A DNA stretch of 48,136 nucleotides from Micavibrio sp. UBA2638. GTDB lineage: Bacteria; Pseudomonadota; Alphaproteobacteria; Micavibrionales; Micavibrionaceae. The notes under the pieces were generated by a model that did no database searches, had not been told where the DNA came from, and worked only from the letters and a program-made list of their open reading frames with translations. Of this stretch, positions 7,800-16,337 are shown piece after piece. The DNA is taken from positions 10,040-58,175 of the forward strand of contig DENS01000008.1 in the NCBI GenBank assembly GCA_002359735.1. The letters run 5' to 3'. Positions within the stretch are counted from its first letter, which is position 1. Every line of letters begins with the position of its first letter. A program made the position numbers and the translations under genes.

Positions 7800-8111
7800 A
7801 TGAATTACGATTTATTACACATTCAGGGACAGCCATTTGTTCTCGTCCCACTTCACGCATATCGCACAATGAACAGCCATAACGAAGCAGCGCTTCCAGA
7901 TCATGTCATGGATGCATTGGCCGCACGACAAAACCATCCCGTAAAAATCTTGCGAAAATTCTACGGCATGACCCAGGAAGAACTGGCCGAGAAAGCCGGT
8001 ATGTCACGCAGCTATCTAACCGAAATTGAAACGGGCTCAAAAGAAGGCTCCTTAAAAACCATGAAAGCTCTGGCCAGTGTATTTGGCGTGGAGCTAGGCC
8101 TGCTTATTTAA
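7800..8111 (+). CDS. XRE-family HTH regulator with antitoxin-like N-terminus
   Basis: A 103-residue DNA-binding protein. Residues about 48-101 form a Cro/CI-type HTH (TQEELAEKAGMSRSYLTEIE at 58-77 spans the two DNA-binding helices). The N-terminal 25 residues (GQPFVLVPLHAYRTM, 10-24) look like the dimerisation strand of Phd/YefM-type antitoxins that precedes an HTH in some type II antitoxins. No toxin gene is adjacent: the neighbour is metC in convergent orientation, whose stop shares a TTAA with this stop. It is probably a stand-alone or orphan regulator. Targets unknown. Confidence 0.8.
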   Translation: MNYDLLHIQGQPFVLVPLHAYRTMNSHNEAALPDHVMDALAARQNHPVKILRKFYGMTQEELAEKAGMSRSYLTEIETGSKEGSLKTMKALASVFGVELGLLI

Positions 8112-9289
8112 CTTTCTTCAGCCTTAAAAGAAACAAAGGCCTGCTTTAAATCATTAATAAGATCCTGCGGATCCTCCAAACCCACCTGTAAACGCAACAA
8201 GAATCCCTCCTCCACCCAGGGAACCGCATCACGGCATATTTTCGGATATTGTGGTTGCAGCAAGCTCTCATACCCTCCCCAGGAGCTACCAACCGGGAAT
8301 AATTCCAGCGCATCAACAAAACGATGCACGGCCTCTTTGGTACTGGGCTTTAGCAAAATACTGAACAAACCGTTGGCTCCGCAAAAATCGCGTTTCCAAA
8401 TATTATGTCCTTTATGTCCTTCACGCGCAGGATAGTATATTTTCTGCACTTCTGAGCGCCCTGAAAGCCAATTCATAACAATTTGGGCATTATGCGTATT
8501 TTGCTTCATTCGAGTGGTAAGTGTACGGAGCCCCCGTAAGGCCAAAGCCATATCTTCCTGAGAAGGTGCCATTCCTAAATCATAAGCACAATCACGCACA
8601 GTTTTTTCCAGCGTTTCGGTCGCGCATACGATAACCCCCAAATTTATATCACTATGGCCACCCACATATTTCGTGCAGGACTGCAAGGATATATCAACGC
8701 CATGAACAATCGGACGAAATAAAATTCCTGCCGACCAAGTATTATCCATGATGGTAATAATATTTTTTGCCTTCGCCACCCTGCAAATAGCCGGTACGTC
8801 TTGCACCTCAAAGGTTGCCGATCCCGGTGATTCCATGTAAATAACACGTGTATTGTCTTTAACCAGAGCCTCAATTCCCTCTCCGACACAAGGGTCATAA
8901 TAATCATATTCTATCCCCATACGGGTTAGAACATTCTTTAAAAAACTACGGACTGGCGGATAAACAGTATCCACCATTAACAAATGATCCCCAGCCTTCA
9001 TACAAGCCAATATAGCGCTGGTAATAGCAGAAACACCGGTCTGTGTTCCAATGGCACCTGCCCCGCCCTCAAGATCAGCCATTGCCTCCTCAAAAGCATC
9101 GCTCATTGGGTTGCCCACACGGCCGTAACGGTAACGGTGCGACGGGTCTTCATAGGCTGCAAGATTAGGATATAAAATTGTGGATGTACGTGCGATGGGC
9201 GGGTTAACCACGCCGTAATACTCCGACGGGTCGCGCCCTGCATGTACCATTTTGGTATCAAACCCAAGATCTTTTTTATTCAATTTCAT
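8108..9289 (-). CDS. metC: cystathionine beta-lyase (Cys/Met metabolism PLP enzyme)
   Basis: A 393-residue PLP-dependent enzyme of the trans-sulfuration family. It would cleave cystathionine to homocysteine, pyruvate and ammonia in methionine synthesis. YGR at 55-57 binds the PLP phosphate from the neighbouring subunit, and K207 in SCTKYVGGHSD is the Schiff-base lysine. The N-terminal pattern (DTKMVHAGRDP, 11-21) and the WGGYESL segment near the C-terminus favour MetC over CGS or gamma-lyase, although this family is hard to split by sequence. Its start overlaps the end of the upstream nitrilase gene by 14 bases, forming a minus-strand grxC-nitrilase-metC unit. Confidence 0.88.
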   Translation of the reverse strand: MKLNKKDLGFDTKMVHAGRDPSEYYGVVNPPIARTSTILYPNLAAYEDPSHRYRYGRVGNPMSDAFEEAMADLEGGAGAIGTQTGVSAITSAILACMKAGDHLLMVDTVYPPVRSFLKNVLTRMGIEYDYYDPCVGEGIEALVKDNTRVIYMESPGSATFEVQDVPAICRVAKAKNIITIMDNTWSAGILFRPIVHGVDISLQSCTKYVGGHSDINLGVIVCATETLEKTVRDCAYDLGMAPSQEDMALALRGLRTLTTRMKQNTHNAQIVMNWLSGRSEVQKIYYPAREGHKGHNIWKRDFCGANGLFSILLKPSTKEAVHRFVDALELFPVGSSWGGYESLLQPQYPKICRDAVPWVEEGFLLRLQVGLEDPQDLINDLKQAFVSFKAEES

Positions 9290-10124
9290 TTACTTTAAAC
9301 TCCCTATCATGCTGTAAAGCCGGAATAGCCTGACGCGCCCTTGCCACAGATTCCATATCCAGTTCAGCTGTAATCACACCAGTTCCTTCGTTCATTGTGG
9401 CCAAAATTTCTCCCCAAGGCCCAATAATTAAAGAATGACCATAGGTCTGTCGTGCCCCCTCATGATCCCCGCATTGTGCAGGGGCCATAACAAAGGCGCC
9501 CGTTTCAATAGCCCGCGCCCTTAATAGCACCTCCCAATGCGCCTTTCCGGTTGGAACCGTAAAAGCGGCCGGCACAGTAAAGATATGAGCCCCTTTTTGG
9601 GCCAAATTACGGTAGAGATGTGGAAATCTAATGTCATAGCAAATGGACATTCCTACATTCACCTCTAAACCGTGCTTTGCCTGAAGATGAACGAGACCAG
9701 CGAGCTCACCGGGGTTAAAAACTTTGCTTTCCCTATGACTTTCGCCATTTGGCAGATCCACATCGTACATATGTATTTTATCATAGCGTGCGCGGATATC
9801 GCCGTGTTGGTTAATCAAAAATGACCGGTTCACCATCTTGTCATTTTTAACTTTAATACACATAGATCCGATCAAAATGCTAACCTTCAATTCCTGCGCC
9901 AAATCGCAAAAATATTGCACGCCTGGATGCTCGGCTTCGCTCAACATCAAATCAATTTTTTCGGCGCGATTAGATATAACCTGATCAGTGACTTCAGGCG
10001 TTGCGATAAAGTTCGCCCCCTCGGAAGCGGCCATGCGAATCAAATCCGCGGCGGCATTCAAGTTCTTCTGAATATCTGCCCCACTATTCATTTGAATGCA
10101 GGCAACTTTCAGCGTATCCCCCAT
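9276..10124 (-). CDS. carbon-nitrogen hydrolase (Nit1/omega-amidase type)
   Basis: A 282-residue nitrilase-superfamily amidohydrolase with the complete Glu-Lys-Cys triad: E44 (ATPEVTD), K116 (YDKIHMYDVDLP) and C162 (MSICYDIRFPHLYR). The KIHMYDVDLPNGES segment is characteristic of the Nit1/YafV/deaminated-glutathione-amidase group, a metabolite-repair role that fits its position 3 bases after grxC. This grxC-nitrilase pairing near comF recurs in alphaproteobacteria. Exact substrate not determinable: 2-oxoglutaramate and deaminated glutathione are the likely options. Confidence 0.88.
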   Translation of the reverse strand: MGDTLKVACIQMNSGADIQKNLNAAADLIRMAASEGANFIATPEVTDQVISNRAEKIDLMLSEAEHPGVQYFCDLAQELKVSILIGSMCIKVKNDKMVNRSFLINQHGDIRARYDKIHMYDVDLPNGESHRESKVFNPGELAGLVHLQAKHGLEVNVGMSICYDIRFPHLYRNLAQKGAHIFTVPAAFTVPTGKAHWEVLLRARAIETGAFVMAPAQCGDHEGARQTYGHSLIIGPWGEILATMNEGTGVITAELDMESVARARQAIPALQHDREFKVNEIE

Positions 10125-10127
10125 AAT

Positions 10128-10385
10128 CTAAGCCGCCAGCAAGTTATCAAAATCACCCGATGCGTCTAAAGCGAACAAATCATCGCAGCCCCCTATCAAT
10201 TTATCATTGATAAAAATCTGTGGGACGGATTTCGGGCCGCCCGTGCGTTCAATCATTTTGGCGCGTTCGGATTCATTGCCCGTAATATCATAACCAATAT
10301 AATCAACCCCCTTCTTGTCCAAAAGCGCCAGAGCGCGGTTACAAAATGGACAGGTTGTCCAATAATAAATCTCTACTTTTGCCAT
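10128..10385 (-). CDS. grxC: glutaredoxin 3
   Basis: An 85-residue monothiol/dithiol exchange protein with the glutaredoxin active site C12-P-F-C15 after YYWTT, the cis-proline region GGPKSVPQIFIND (about 49-61) and the GGCDDL glutathione-binding motif (66-71). It reduces disulfides and glutathionylated proteins using glutathione. It is the first gene of a minus-strand unit with the nitrilase and metC genes and diverges from the UbiH-type gene across 54 bases. Length and motifs are standard for GrxC. Confidence 0.95.
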   Translation of the reverse strand: MAKVEIYYWTTCPFCNRALALLDKKGVDYIGYDITGNESERAKMIERTGGPKSVPQIFINDKLIGGCDDLFALDASGDFDNLLAA

Positions 10386-10439
10386 TTTACTTGTCCCTTG
10401 TTTTGAATAGACTATAACGTATTAAAGAGTAGAGATAGT

Positions 10440-11675
10440 ATGATGACCAGAACAAAAAAGAAATCCTGCGATATTCTTGTGAGTGGAGGCGGCATTGCCG
10501 GGCTAACCTTTGCGATGCTTATGGCAAATTTGGGTTTAACTGTGGATTTAGTTGACCCTATGAATCCCAAAAAACTAGAAAACTTAATGCCATCAGGCCG
10601 CACCGTAGCCTTAATGAACAGTGCTCTAAACGTCATTCGCGCCTCTGGCCTTCAATCCCCGGAAAAATTGGGAAATCCACTACGGGCCATGCGTATTATT
10701 GATAAAAGCATTACCGGAAAACCGGCGCAAGAATCAGATTTCGAGGCTTTTGACATCGGACTGGATCAATATGGACATAACATCCCCAACCAGGCACTGC
10801 ATATTGCCCTGTTTAAACAAGCGCAACAAACAAAAAACCTGACCCTTCATTGCCCCGATAAACTTAAAAACCATCATTTTGACGGACACAGCGCCCACGC
10901 TGAATTTGAAAGCGGCTTCACCATCTCTGCCGACCTTATAGTCGGAGCAGATGGACGCCGTTCGCTTGTGCGTGAGCTGGCCCGTATTGGTACAGTTGAA
11001 AAATCATACGGACAATCAGCGATAACCTTTATCATCAATCATTCGTATTGCCACAACGACACCGCAACAGAATTTCACTTCCCATCAGGGCCGCTTGCGC
11101 TCGTGCCCATGCCGGGAAACCAGTCCAGTGTTGTCTGGGTTGAAAAGACAGAACGTGCAGAAGAATTAACAAAAATCAAAAAGCAAGACTTAGAACAAAT
11201 CCTCTCCGGCAAAACTGACAATATTTTAGGGGCGGCAACATTAGAAACAGGTATTGAAAGCTGGCCATTATGCATGATCAAGGCCAAAGCCCTAACTGCG
11301 CCTGGTGTTGCCCTGATTGCCGAGGCTGCACACGTTATGTCTCCCATCACCGCACAAGGACTTAACTTGTCACTACGCGATGTAGCCGGGCTGGCGGAAG
11401 TTCTCGCTGATGGAGCACGCAACGGATTGGCACTAAACGATTCTACGCTGCTGAAACACTATGAACAACGCAGATCATTGGATATGCAAACACGAATTGC
11501 TGGCGTTGATGGTATGATGCGCTTAGTCAGCAATGATATATCACCTGTAAAATCAGCACGGCGCGCCGGTTTTCGCCTAATAGATTCTATTCTGCCGCTT
11601 AAACAATTTGCTATGAGACACGGCCTGGCCCCAACAATCGATCAAGGTCGTCTGAGCCTAGGAAAAACACTTTAA
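10440..11675 (+). CDS. UbiH/UbiF/COQ6-family FAD-dependent hydroxylase
   Basis: A 411-residue flavoprotein mono-oxygenase expected to hydroxylate the ubiquinone ring. It has the N-terminal dinucleotide motif SGGGIAGLTFAM (15-26), the DG motif (VGADGRRSLVREL) mid-protein, and near the C-terminus the FAD-ribityl motif in the form LIAEAAHVMSPITAQGLNLS. Family members usually read GDAAH there; Asp is replaced by Glu and Gly by Ala. The position on the ring (C5, C6 or C1) cannot be told from sequence, since alphaproteobacteria use variable UbiH/UbiL/UbiM sets. It converges with comF with 24 bases between. Confidence 0.85.
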   Translation: MMTRTKKKSCDILVSGGGIAGLTFAMLMANLGLTVDLVDPMNPKKLENLMPSGRTVALMNSALNVIRASGLQSPEKLGNPLRAMRIIDKSITGKPAQESDFEAFDIGLDQYGHNIPNQALHIALFKQAQQTKNLTLHCPDKLKNHHFDGHSAHAEFESGFTISADLIVGADGRRSLVRELARIGTVEKSYGQSAITFIINHSYCHNDTATEFHFPSGPLALVPMPGNQSSVVWVEKTERAEELTKIKKQDLEQILSGKTDNILGAATLETGIESWPLCMIKAKALTAPGVALIAEAAHVMSPITAQGLNLSLRDVAGLAEVLADGARNGLALNDSTLLKHYEQRRSLDMQTRIAGVDGMMRLVSNDISPVKSARRAGFRLIDSILPLKQFAMRHGLAPTIDQGRLSLGKTL

Positions 11676-11699
11676 AAACAAAAACATTTATCGTGTTTT

Positions 11700-12446
11700 T
11701 TATTCTTTAACAACGCGCGCAACTGTAAGCACATTAATGCGAAACGCCCCCGCCCGCCGTAGGGCTTTGCTGCATTCATTCACTGTTGATCCGGTTGTAT
11801 AAACATCATCAATCAAAATAATTGTTTTGCCATGAATCATCGAACAAAATTTTTGCGGAACCTCAAAAGCACGACGCACGTTCTTCGCACGCTCACCCGC
11901 TTTTAAGTGCCCCTGGCTTTTTGTGTTTCGGCAACGTATAAGGCCATCCAGAAGAAAATTTATACCGGTCTCTTTGCCCAAACGTTGGGTTATTATTGCG
12001 GCCTGATTATAACGCCGCATCAATAAACGCCTGCTATGTAACGGCACAGGCATAAGATAGTCAGCCTCACTTAGAAACTCTTGCCCCGCCGCCTTTAACC
12101 ACGGCATAAAACTAAGCGCGGCGTGTAAGTTGTCACCATGCTTGAACCCCAATATCAGATTTCGGCTCATTTCGTTGTATTTCAAAGCGCTGCGGGCTTT
12201 ATCAAAGTCAGGCTGTTCGTGGAGACAATTTGCGCATAGCGCACCATCGGCCCCGATATCAAAATCAAAAGGGTAACCACAACAATCACAGAACGGGTCT
12301 GATATAAAATCCAGCCCAGTCCAGACATGTGACGAAAGCTGCCCCTGGCTCTCAACTTCTTCGCCGCTAATGATACAGCGCGGTGGAAGAATTGTGTCCA
12401 ATATACGGTTTGCGATGGTTTTTACGTGTTTTTGCCAATCTTCCAT
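11700..12446 (-). CDS. comF: ComF-family phosphoribosyltransferase-like protein
   Basis: A 248-residue protein of the ComF/GntX family: an N-terminal zinc-ribbon-like region (C53, C55, C56, C71, C74) followed by a phosphoribosyltransferase domain with the PRPP loop LIDDVYTTGST (211-221). ComF is needed for DNA uptake in naturally competent bacteria, but the gene is widespread and its reaction is unknown. The start is placed at ATG 12446 because it fits the usual ComF beginning (a short helix before ILPPRC); the open frame runs upstream to 12524 but would overlap the divergent methyltransferase gene. About 77 bases separate the two divergent starts. Confidence 0.85.
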   Translation of the reverse strand: MEDWQKHVKTIANRILDTILPPRCIISGEEVESQGQLSSHVWTGLDFISDPFCDCCGYPFDFDIGADGALCANCLHEQPDFDKARSALKYNEMSRNLILGFKHGDNLHAALSFMPWLKAAGQEFLSEADYLMPVPLHSRRLLMRRYNQAAIITQRLGKETGINFLLDGLIRCRNTKSQGHLKAGERAKNVRRAFEVPQKFCSMIHGKTIILIDDVYTTGSTVNECSKALRRAGAFRINVLTVARVVKE

Positions 12447-12523
12447 GACTAACCAATTGCCAAATTGTTTTGTCCACACTACATTAGGGCGATAACAATA
12501 CGCAAAGAAATAAGTAAAGACCA

Positions 12524-15349
12524 TTGTCGCCAGACTCAGAATACATCACCAGTACGCTTGAAGAATATTTCGAACGCCGCGCAGAACTACTGCGCGACAT
12601 CGACTATAAAATCGTTCGCAAAGCCTGGTTTACCCTGTCGCATCTTTTACTGAATGAAAGCGGCACGATCGCCGATATGGGCTGTGATGACGGGATAATG
12701 ACCTTTTGCATGGCTGCACTTGCCCCCAACATACGCTTTGTCGGCATTGACAAAAGTAAACGTCAAATAAATAAAGCCAAAGAACTTTACGAAGATAAAG
12801 TTCATAACCTGGAATTTATCAACGCCGATATTTCCACCCCCTTTGCAAAAGAAGGCACATATGATGCGGTGATTAATTCCTATATTCTGCACGAAGTTTT
12901 TTCTGCCTCACGTTACAGCGAAAAAATCGTCAAAGACACGTTAAACAATCACTTTAAAATGCTTAAAGATGGGGGAACGCTGTTTATTCGCGACTTTGCC
13001 CGCCCGCCGCCGGAGGAATATGTGCTTTTGGAAATGCCCGATATTTCCAGCAACGCCGATACTTTGAGCGAAATGAGCGAAACGGATCTTTTGCTCTGGT
13101 TTTCCGAGCACGCCCGCCCGCGTCAAGATGCAGGTTGCGGCGGATTCTTTCTCGAAGAACTGCCGCCTCGCTTCCCCCGCACGCGCCTATTTCGACTGCC
13201 GTATAAATGGGCATATGAATTTTTGATGCGTAAGGATGACCGGGAAAAATGGGATAAACAATTGCCATTAGAATACACGTTTTTTACAGAACGTGAATTT
13301 CGAAAAGAACTTCGTGGCCTTGGGGCTCGCGTTCAATATTCTGCGCCTTATTGGGATGAAGATCTAATCGAAGACCGATTTGAAGGCAGTTTTCGCATGT
13401 ATAACAATGAGGGCAAACCATTAGGCTACCCGCCCACGAGCTATATTGCCGTTGCATTAAAAATGAAAGAGCGGCAAAGCCTGTTAATCGGAGAGCGCCG
13501 ACCATCGCGCACAGAAGATAGCTCTATTCGCATTACCGCTATGCGCAATGAAAATAACGGAGAAATCACTGATGTTATTTCCCGCGACTTCACACCTTCG
13601 GAAATCCTGCCTTACCACGTTAATGATGAAGGGCGCCTGAAGGTTTATCTGCATGACGGCATTCCGCGCGGCGTGGCCAATACAGTTCCGCGAAACGGTG
13701 AAAATATTGATGGGAAACGTTGGTCCGGGCATATGACGGAAGCCTTAAGCGTTGATTCCAAAATCATTGCTGAAATGACCCCCAATGACATCAAAGATAC
13801 CGTCAAATTTGCCCGCGATTTTATAGGCCTGAAACCGCGCAATAACGCATTGCTCGTGCATGGCCCTGATTACTATCCAGCCCCAGATTACATCGATGAA
13901 CGCATCAAGACCTACTTCCTTGATGTAGAACGCAGCGCAAAACCCGTTAAGCCGAAAAACATGGTCAATAAGACAGAACGATTTAACGCTAAGGGCGAAG
14001 TACGAGAATTTGACGCCCAGCAAGTACTCAACGCCATTGCAGTCGGCCTTTTACCCAATGCCCGGCTCGAGCTGCAAATTTTGTCGTTATTCGAGCACCT
14101 CAACATTAAGCCGGAATCCTGGACCCATAAGGACATCAACGTCCAAACACAAAAAATTAACAAACGCGCCGAAACCAAAGGCTTGCTAGAAAAGATCCAT
14201 GAAAAAGATTCACGTTTCAAAGAAGTAAAAGGGACAACCGGGCAACTTCGTACCGTGCATTCTATTTTCGTTGAGGAAGGACAAAGTCATGGCTCAACAA
14301 CCGGTCTGTCCTCCGACAATATGGACTTTGTTGTCTCTGACGAAAAAACAATAAACACCGCGGTTGTTATTCCCCTTACCAAAGGTTTAAAAGATGATCT
14401 GCACGCTGGCATTTTAGTCGATTATCTGCCTGTGCCACAGCGCCATGAGGGCAACGGCCTTACCATGCATGCGCCCAGCTTCAACATCCCCCCCGAAATT
14501 ACCAATCTGAAGCAGATGAAACGCTTTATTGCCGATAAATTCAGCCTAAAACCAGAAAACGTTATCAAGCTGGGTGAAAGCTATTTCAGTCATATTGGCC
14601 TCACGCAGCACAGAATCTATCCCTTTGCCGTAGCGGCACCTCCTCAGGCCTTTGGGCCGTCAAAAACTGAATTTATTCCGTTCCACCAGTACCGCCTGCT
14701 TTGGTCATCGCTATCAAAAGACACTCATTTTATGGTGGTATTGGCGCGCGCTTATCAAATGCTAAGCAACGATATCAAGAACGATTATAAAATGCGTGTG
14801 AAAGAAATCGTGCAGGAACGCTTTTCCGGTAAGGTCGCAGATTGGTCAATCCCCATGACTTATGCACCGCCACCTGGCAAAAACGCGGACGCAAAGGTAA
14901 AAACGCTAGAGATTGACAAAACCGCAACCGCCCTGAACAAGGAAAAACTGGAGGCGGCAACGAAAAAAGCTGATCTCGAAAGCCACAACCAAGGCAACCG
15001 CGAAAATATGCCCAAACAAGACAGCAAAGCCCCTGCTGCACAGCCTGCAAAACATGATGAGCGTATTGCAAACCCTACCTTGGCCAGCAAAACAATGAAA
15101 AAACTAACAGGCGGGCATACCCCTTTCCACCAAAAGACCATGGAGCAAAAAAAGGAAGACGAAACGAAATCCTTATCTGACAATACGCCACCCCAGGCGC
15201 AGCAAGAAACCGTGGAGCAAGCCACCGCGCCAAAGCTCGAAACGGATACGCAGCTAAGCGATGATTTTAAAGAAATGGATGAAATTGCACGCGTGGTTGA
15301 AAAAACACACCCTCTGGATTTGCATGATCCAAAACCGGAAAAATGGTAA
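12524..15349 (+). CDS. class I SAM methyltransferase fused to putative tandem degenerate Nudix-like domains
   Basis: A 941-residue protein starting at TTG with a weak ribosome-binding site. Residues about 40-165 are a Rossmann methyltransferase: ADMGCDDG (50-57, SAM loop), VGIDKS (73-78), NADIS (100-104) and a post-II block ending FIRDF. Beyond about 330 two regions look related: 346-468 and 571-706. Both contain LKPxN (436-440, 675-679), then a G-x-x-Y-aromatic...RI element of identical length (447-461, 684-698); GPDYYPAPDYIDERI resembles the strand after the Nudix box in ADP-ribose pyrophosphatases, but no GX5EX7REUXEEXGU catalytic box exists. The tail (about 785-920) is Lys/Gln/Pro-rich and probably disordered. 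Substrate unknown. The next gene overlaps by 7 bases. Confidence 0.75.
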   Translation: MSPDSEYITSTLEEYFERRAELLRDIDYKIVRKAWFTLSHLLLNESGTIADMGCDDGIMTFCMAALAPNIRFVGIDKSKRQINKAKELYEDKVHNLEFINADISTPFAKEGTYDAVINSYILHEVFSASRYSEKIVKDTLNNHFKMLKDGGTLFIRDFARPPPEEYVLLEMPDISSNADTLSEMSETDLLLWFSEHARPRQDAGCGGFFLEELPPRFPRTRLFRLPYKWAYEFLMRKDDREKWDKQLPLEYTFFTEREFRKELRGLGARVQYSAPYWDEDLIEDRFEGSFRMYNNEGKPLGYPPTSYIAVALKMKERQSLLIGERRPSRTEDSSIRITAMRNENNGEITDVISRDFTPSEILPYHVNDEGRLKVYLHDGIPRGVANTVPRNGENIDGKRWSGHMTEALSVDSKIIAEMTPNDIKDTVKFARDFIGLKPRNNALLVHGPDYYPAPDYIDERIKTYFLDVERSAKPVKPKNMVNKTERFNAKGEVREFDAQQVLNAIAVGLLPNARLELQILSLFEHLNIKPESWTHKDINVQTQKINKRAETKGLLEKIHEKDSRFKEVKGTTGQLRTVHSIFVEEGQSHGSTTGLSSDNMDFVVSDEKTINTAVVIPLTKGLKDDLHAGILVDYLPVPQRHEGNGLTMHAPSFNIPPEITNLKQMKRFIADKFSLKPENVIKLGESYFSHIGLTQHRIYPFAVAAPPQAFGPSKTEFIPFHQYRLLWSSLSKDTHFMVVLARAYQMLSNDIKNDYKMRVKEIVQERFSGKVADWSIPMTYAPPPGKNADAKVKTLEIDKTATALNKEKLEAATKKADLESHNQGNRENMPKQDSKAPAAQPAKHDERIANPTLASKTMKKLTGGHTPFHQKTMEQKKEDETKSLSDNTPPQAQQETVEQATAPKLETDTQLSDDFKEMDEIARVVEKTHPLDLHDPKPEKW

Positions 15350-16269
15350 AAGCAATACAAGCGAACATGTCTTCTTTTTCTGATATTCAAATATTTGACC
15401 GCAGCGTTTTTGATCAGCGTCGACCACGAATCGCAAAAACATTTCACCAGTATGATTTTTTACATCGCTGGTCAGAAAACCAAATATTTGAAAGCCTGAC
15501 ACTCATTAAGCGAGACTTTAAAGATATCCTCGTAATAGGCGGACGCTATAGCGCTGATTTTTTTGAAAAATTGCAGAACCAGTTAGGGAAGCAAGCCAAT
15601 ATTCAAATCTATGATCGTGATAACAGCTTCTACCCAAAAGCGCCGTTTCCCATAGTGAACGGCGATGACGAAGTCATGCCCTTTGCTTATGAAAGTTTTG
15701 ATTTAATTATTAGCAACCTGAACTTTCAGGGCGTAAATGATCTACCCGGCGTGCTCATACAGCTTCGCAAAACTTTAAAAGCCGATGGTCTATTGATAGG
15801 AGCACTTTTAGGTGGAGAAACATTATATGAGCTACGTGATTGCCTGACCTCAGCAGAATTAAAATTAAAAGGCGGCGTATCCCCCCGCGTTCACCCCTTT
15901 GCTACGAAACAGGATGTGGGCGCGTTATTACAACGTGCGGGCTACGCACTTCCGGTTATTGATTCCGATGTTATGACCGTCACCTACGATAACATGTTCA
16001 AATTAATACAAGATATTCGCGGCATGGGGGAGAGCAATATTATCGCTAAGCGCAGCAGGAAAAACCCCGGCAGACAATTGTTTTTCGATGCAGCGGCGCT
16101 ATACGCCGATCAATATCACGAACAGGATACAAGGCGCATAGAGGCTAGTTTTGAGATTATATTTGTTCATGGCTGGGCACCGGATGAGAGCCAACAACGC
16201 CCCCTACAACCAGGTAGCGCCGCACACCGCTTGGCCGATGCATTGGGATCAAAGGAACAAAAAGTTTAG
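15343..16269 (+). CDS. NDUFAF5/BioC-like SAM-dependent methyltransferase-fold protein
   Basis: A 308-residue class I methyltransferase-fold protein. The N-terminal IFDRSVFDQRRPRIA block (17-31) followed by HQYDFLHRW is typical of the NDUFAF5 family, mitochondrial complex I assembly hydroxylases with alphaproteobacterial homologues; VIGGRYSADFFE is the SAM-loop equivalent. Later IGALLGGETLYELRDCL and SPRVHPFATKQDVGALLQRAGY are also typical. In mitochondria the family hydroxylates an arginine of a complex I subunit; the bacterial role is unproven. Two starts are possible: ATG 15343, overlapping the previous stop, or ATG 15367 (MSSFSDIQIF), which matches the usual family start better. Confidence 0.82.
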   Translation: MVKAIQANMSSFSDIQIFDRSVFDQRRPRIAKTFHQYDFLHRWSENQIFESLTLIKRDFKDILVIGGRYSADFFEKLQNQLGKQANIQIYDRDNSFYPKAPFPIVNGDDEVMPFAYESFDLIISNLNFQGVNDLPGVLIQLRKTLKADGLLIGALLGGETLYELRDCLTSAELKLKGGVSPRVHPFATKQDVGALLQRAGYALPVIDSDVMTVTYDNMFKLIQDIRGMGESNIIAKRSRKNPGRQLFFDAAALYADQYHEQDTRRIEASFEIIFVHGWAPDESQQRPLQPGSAAHRLADALGSKEQKV

Positions 16270-16337
16270 GAATTTACGGAACTAATACACAAACTATATC
16301 ATTGGGATATGTACATACCAACGAAAGCGATGCCATC

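Noticed and set aside
11663..11701. Hairpin AAAAACAC...GTGTTTTT at the ubiH/comF convergence
   Set aside because: 8-bp AT-rich stem with a 22-base loop that starts inside coding sequence; too weak to call a terminator.
14860..15447. 195-codon antisense frame opposite the methyltransferase-fusion tail
   Set aside because: It mirrors the low-complexity Lys/Gln-rich coding tail; Ser/Phe/Cys-rich product with no motif.
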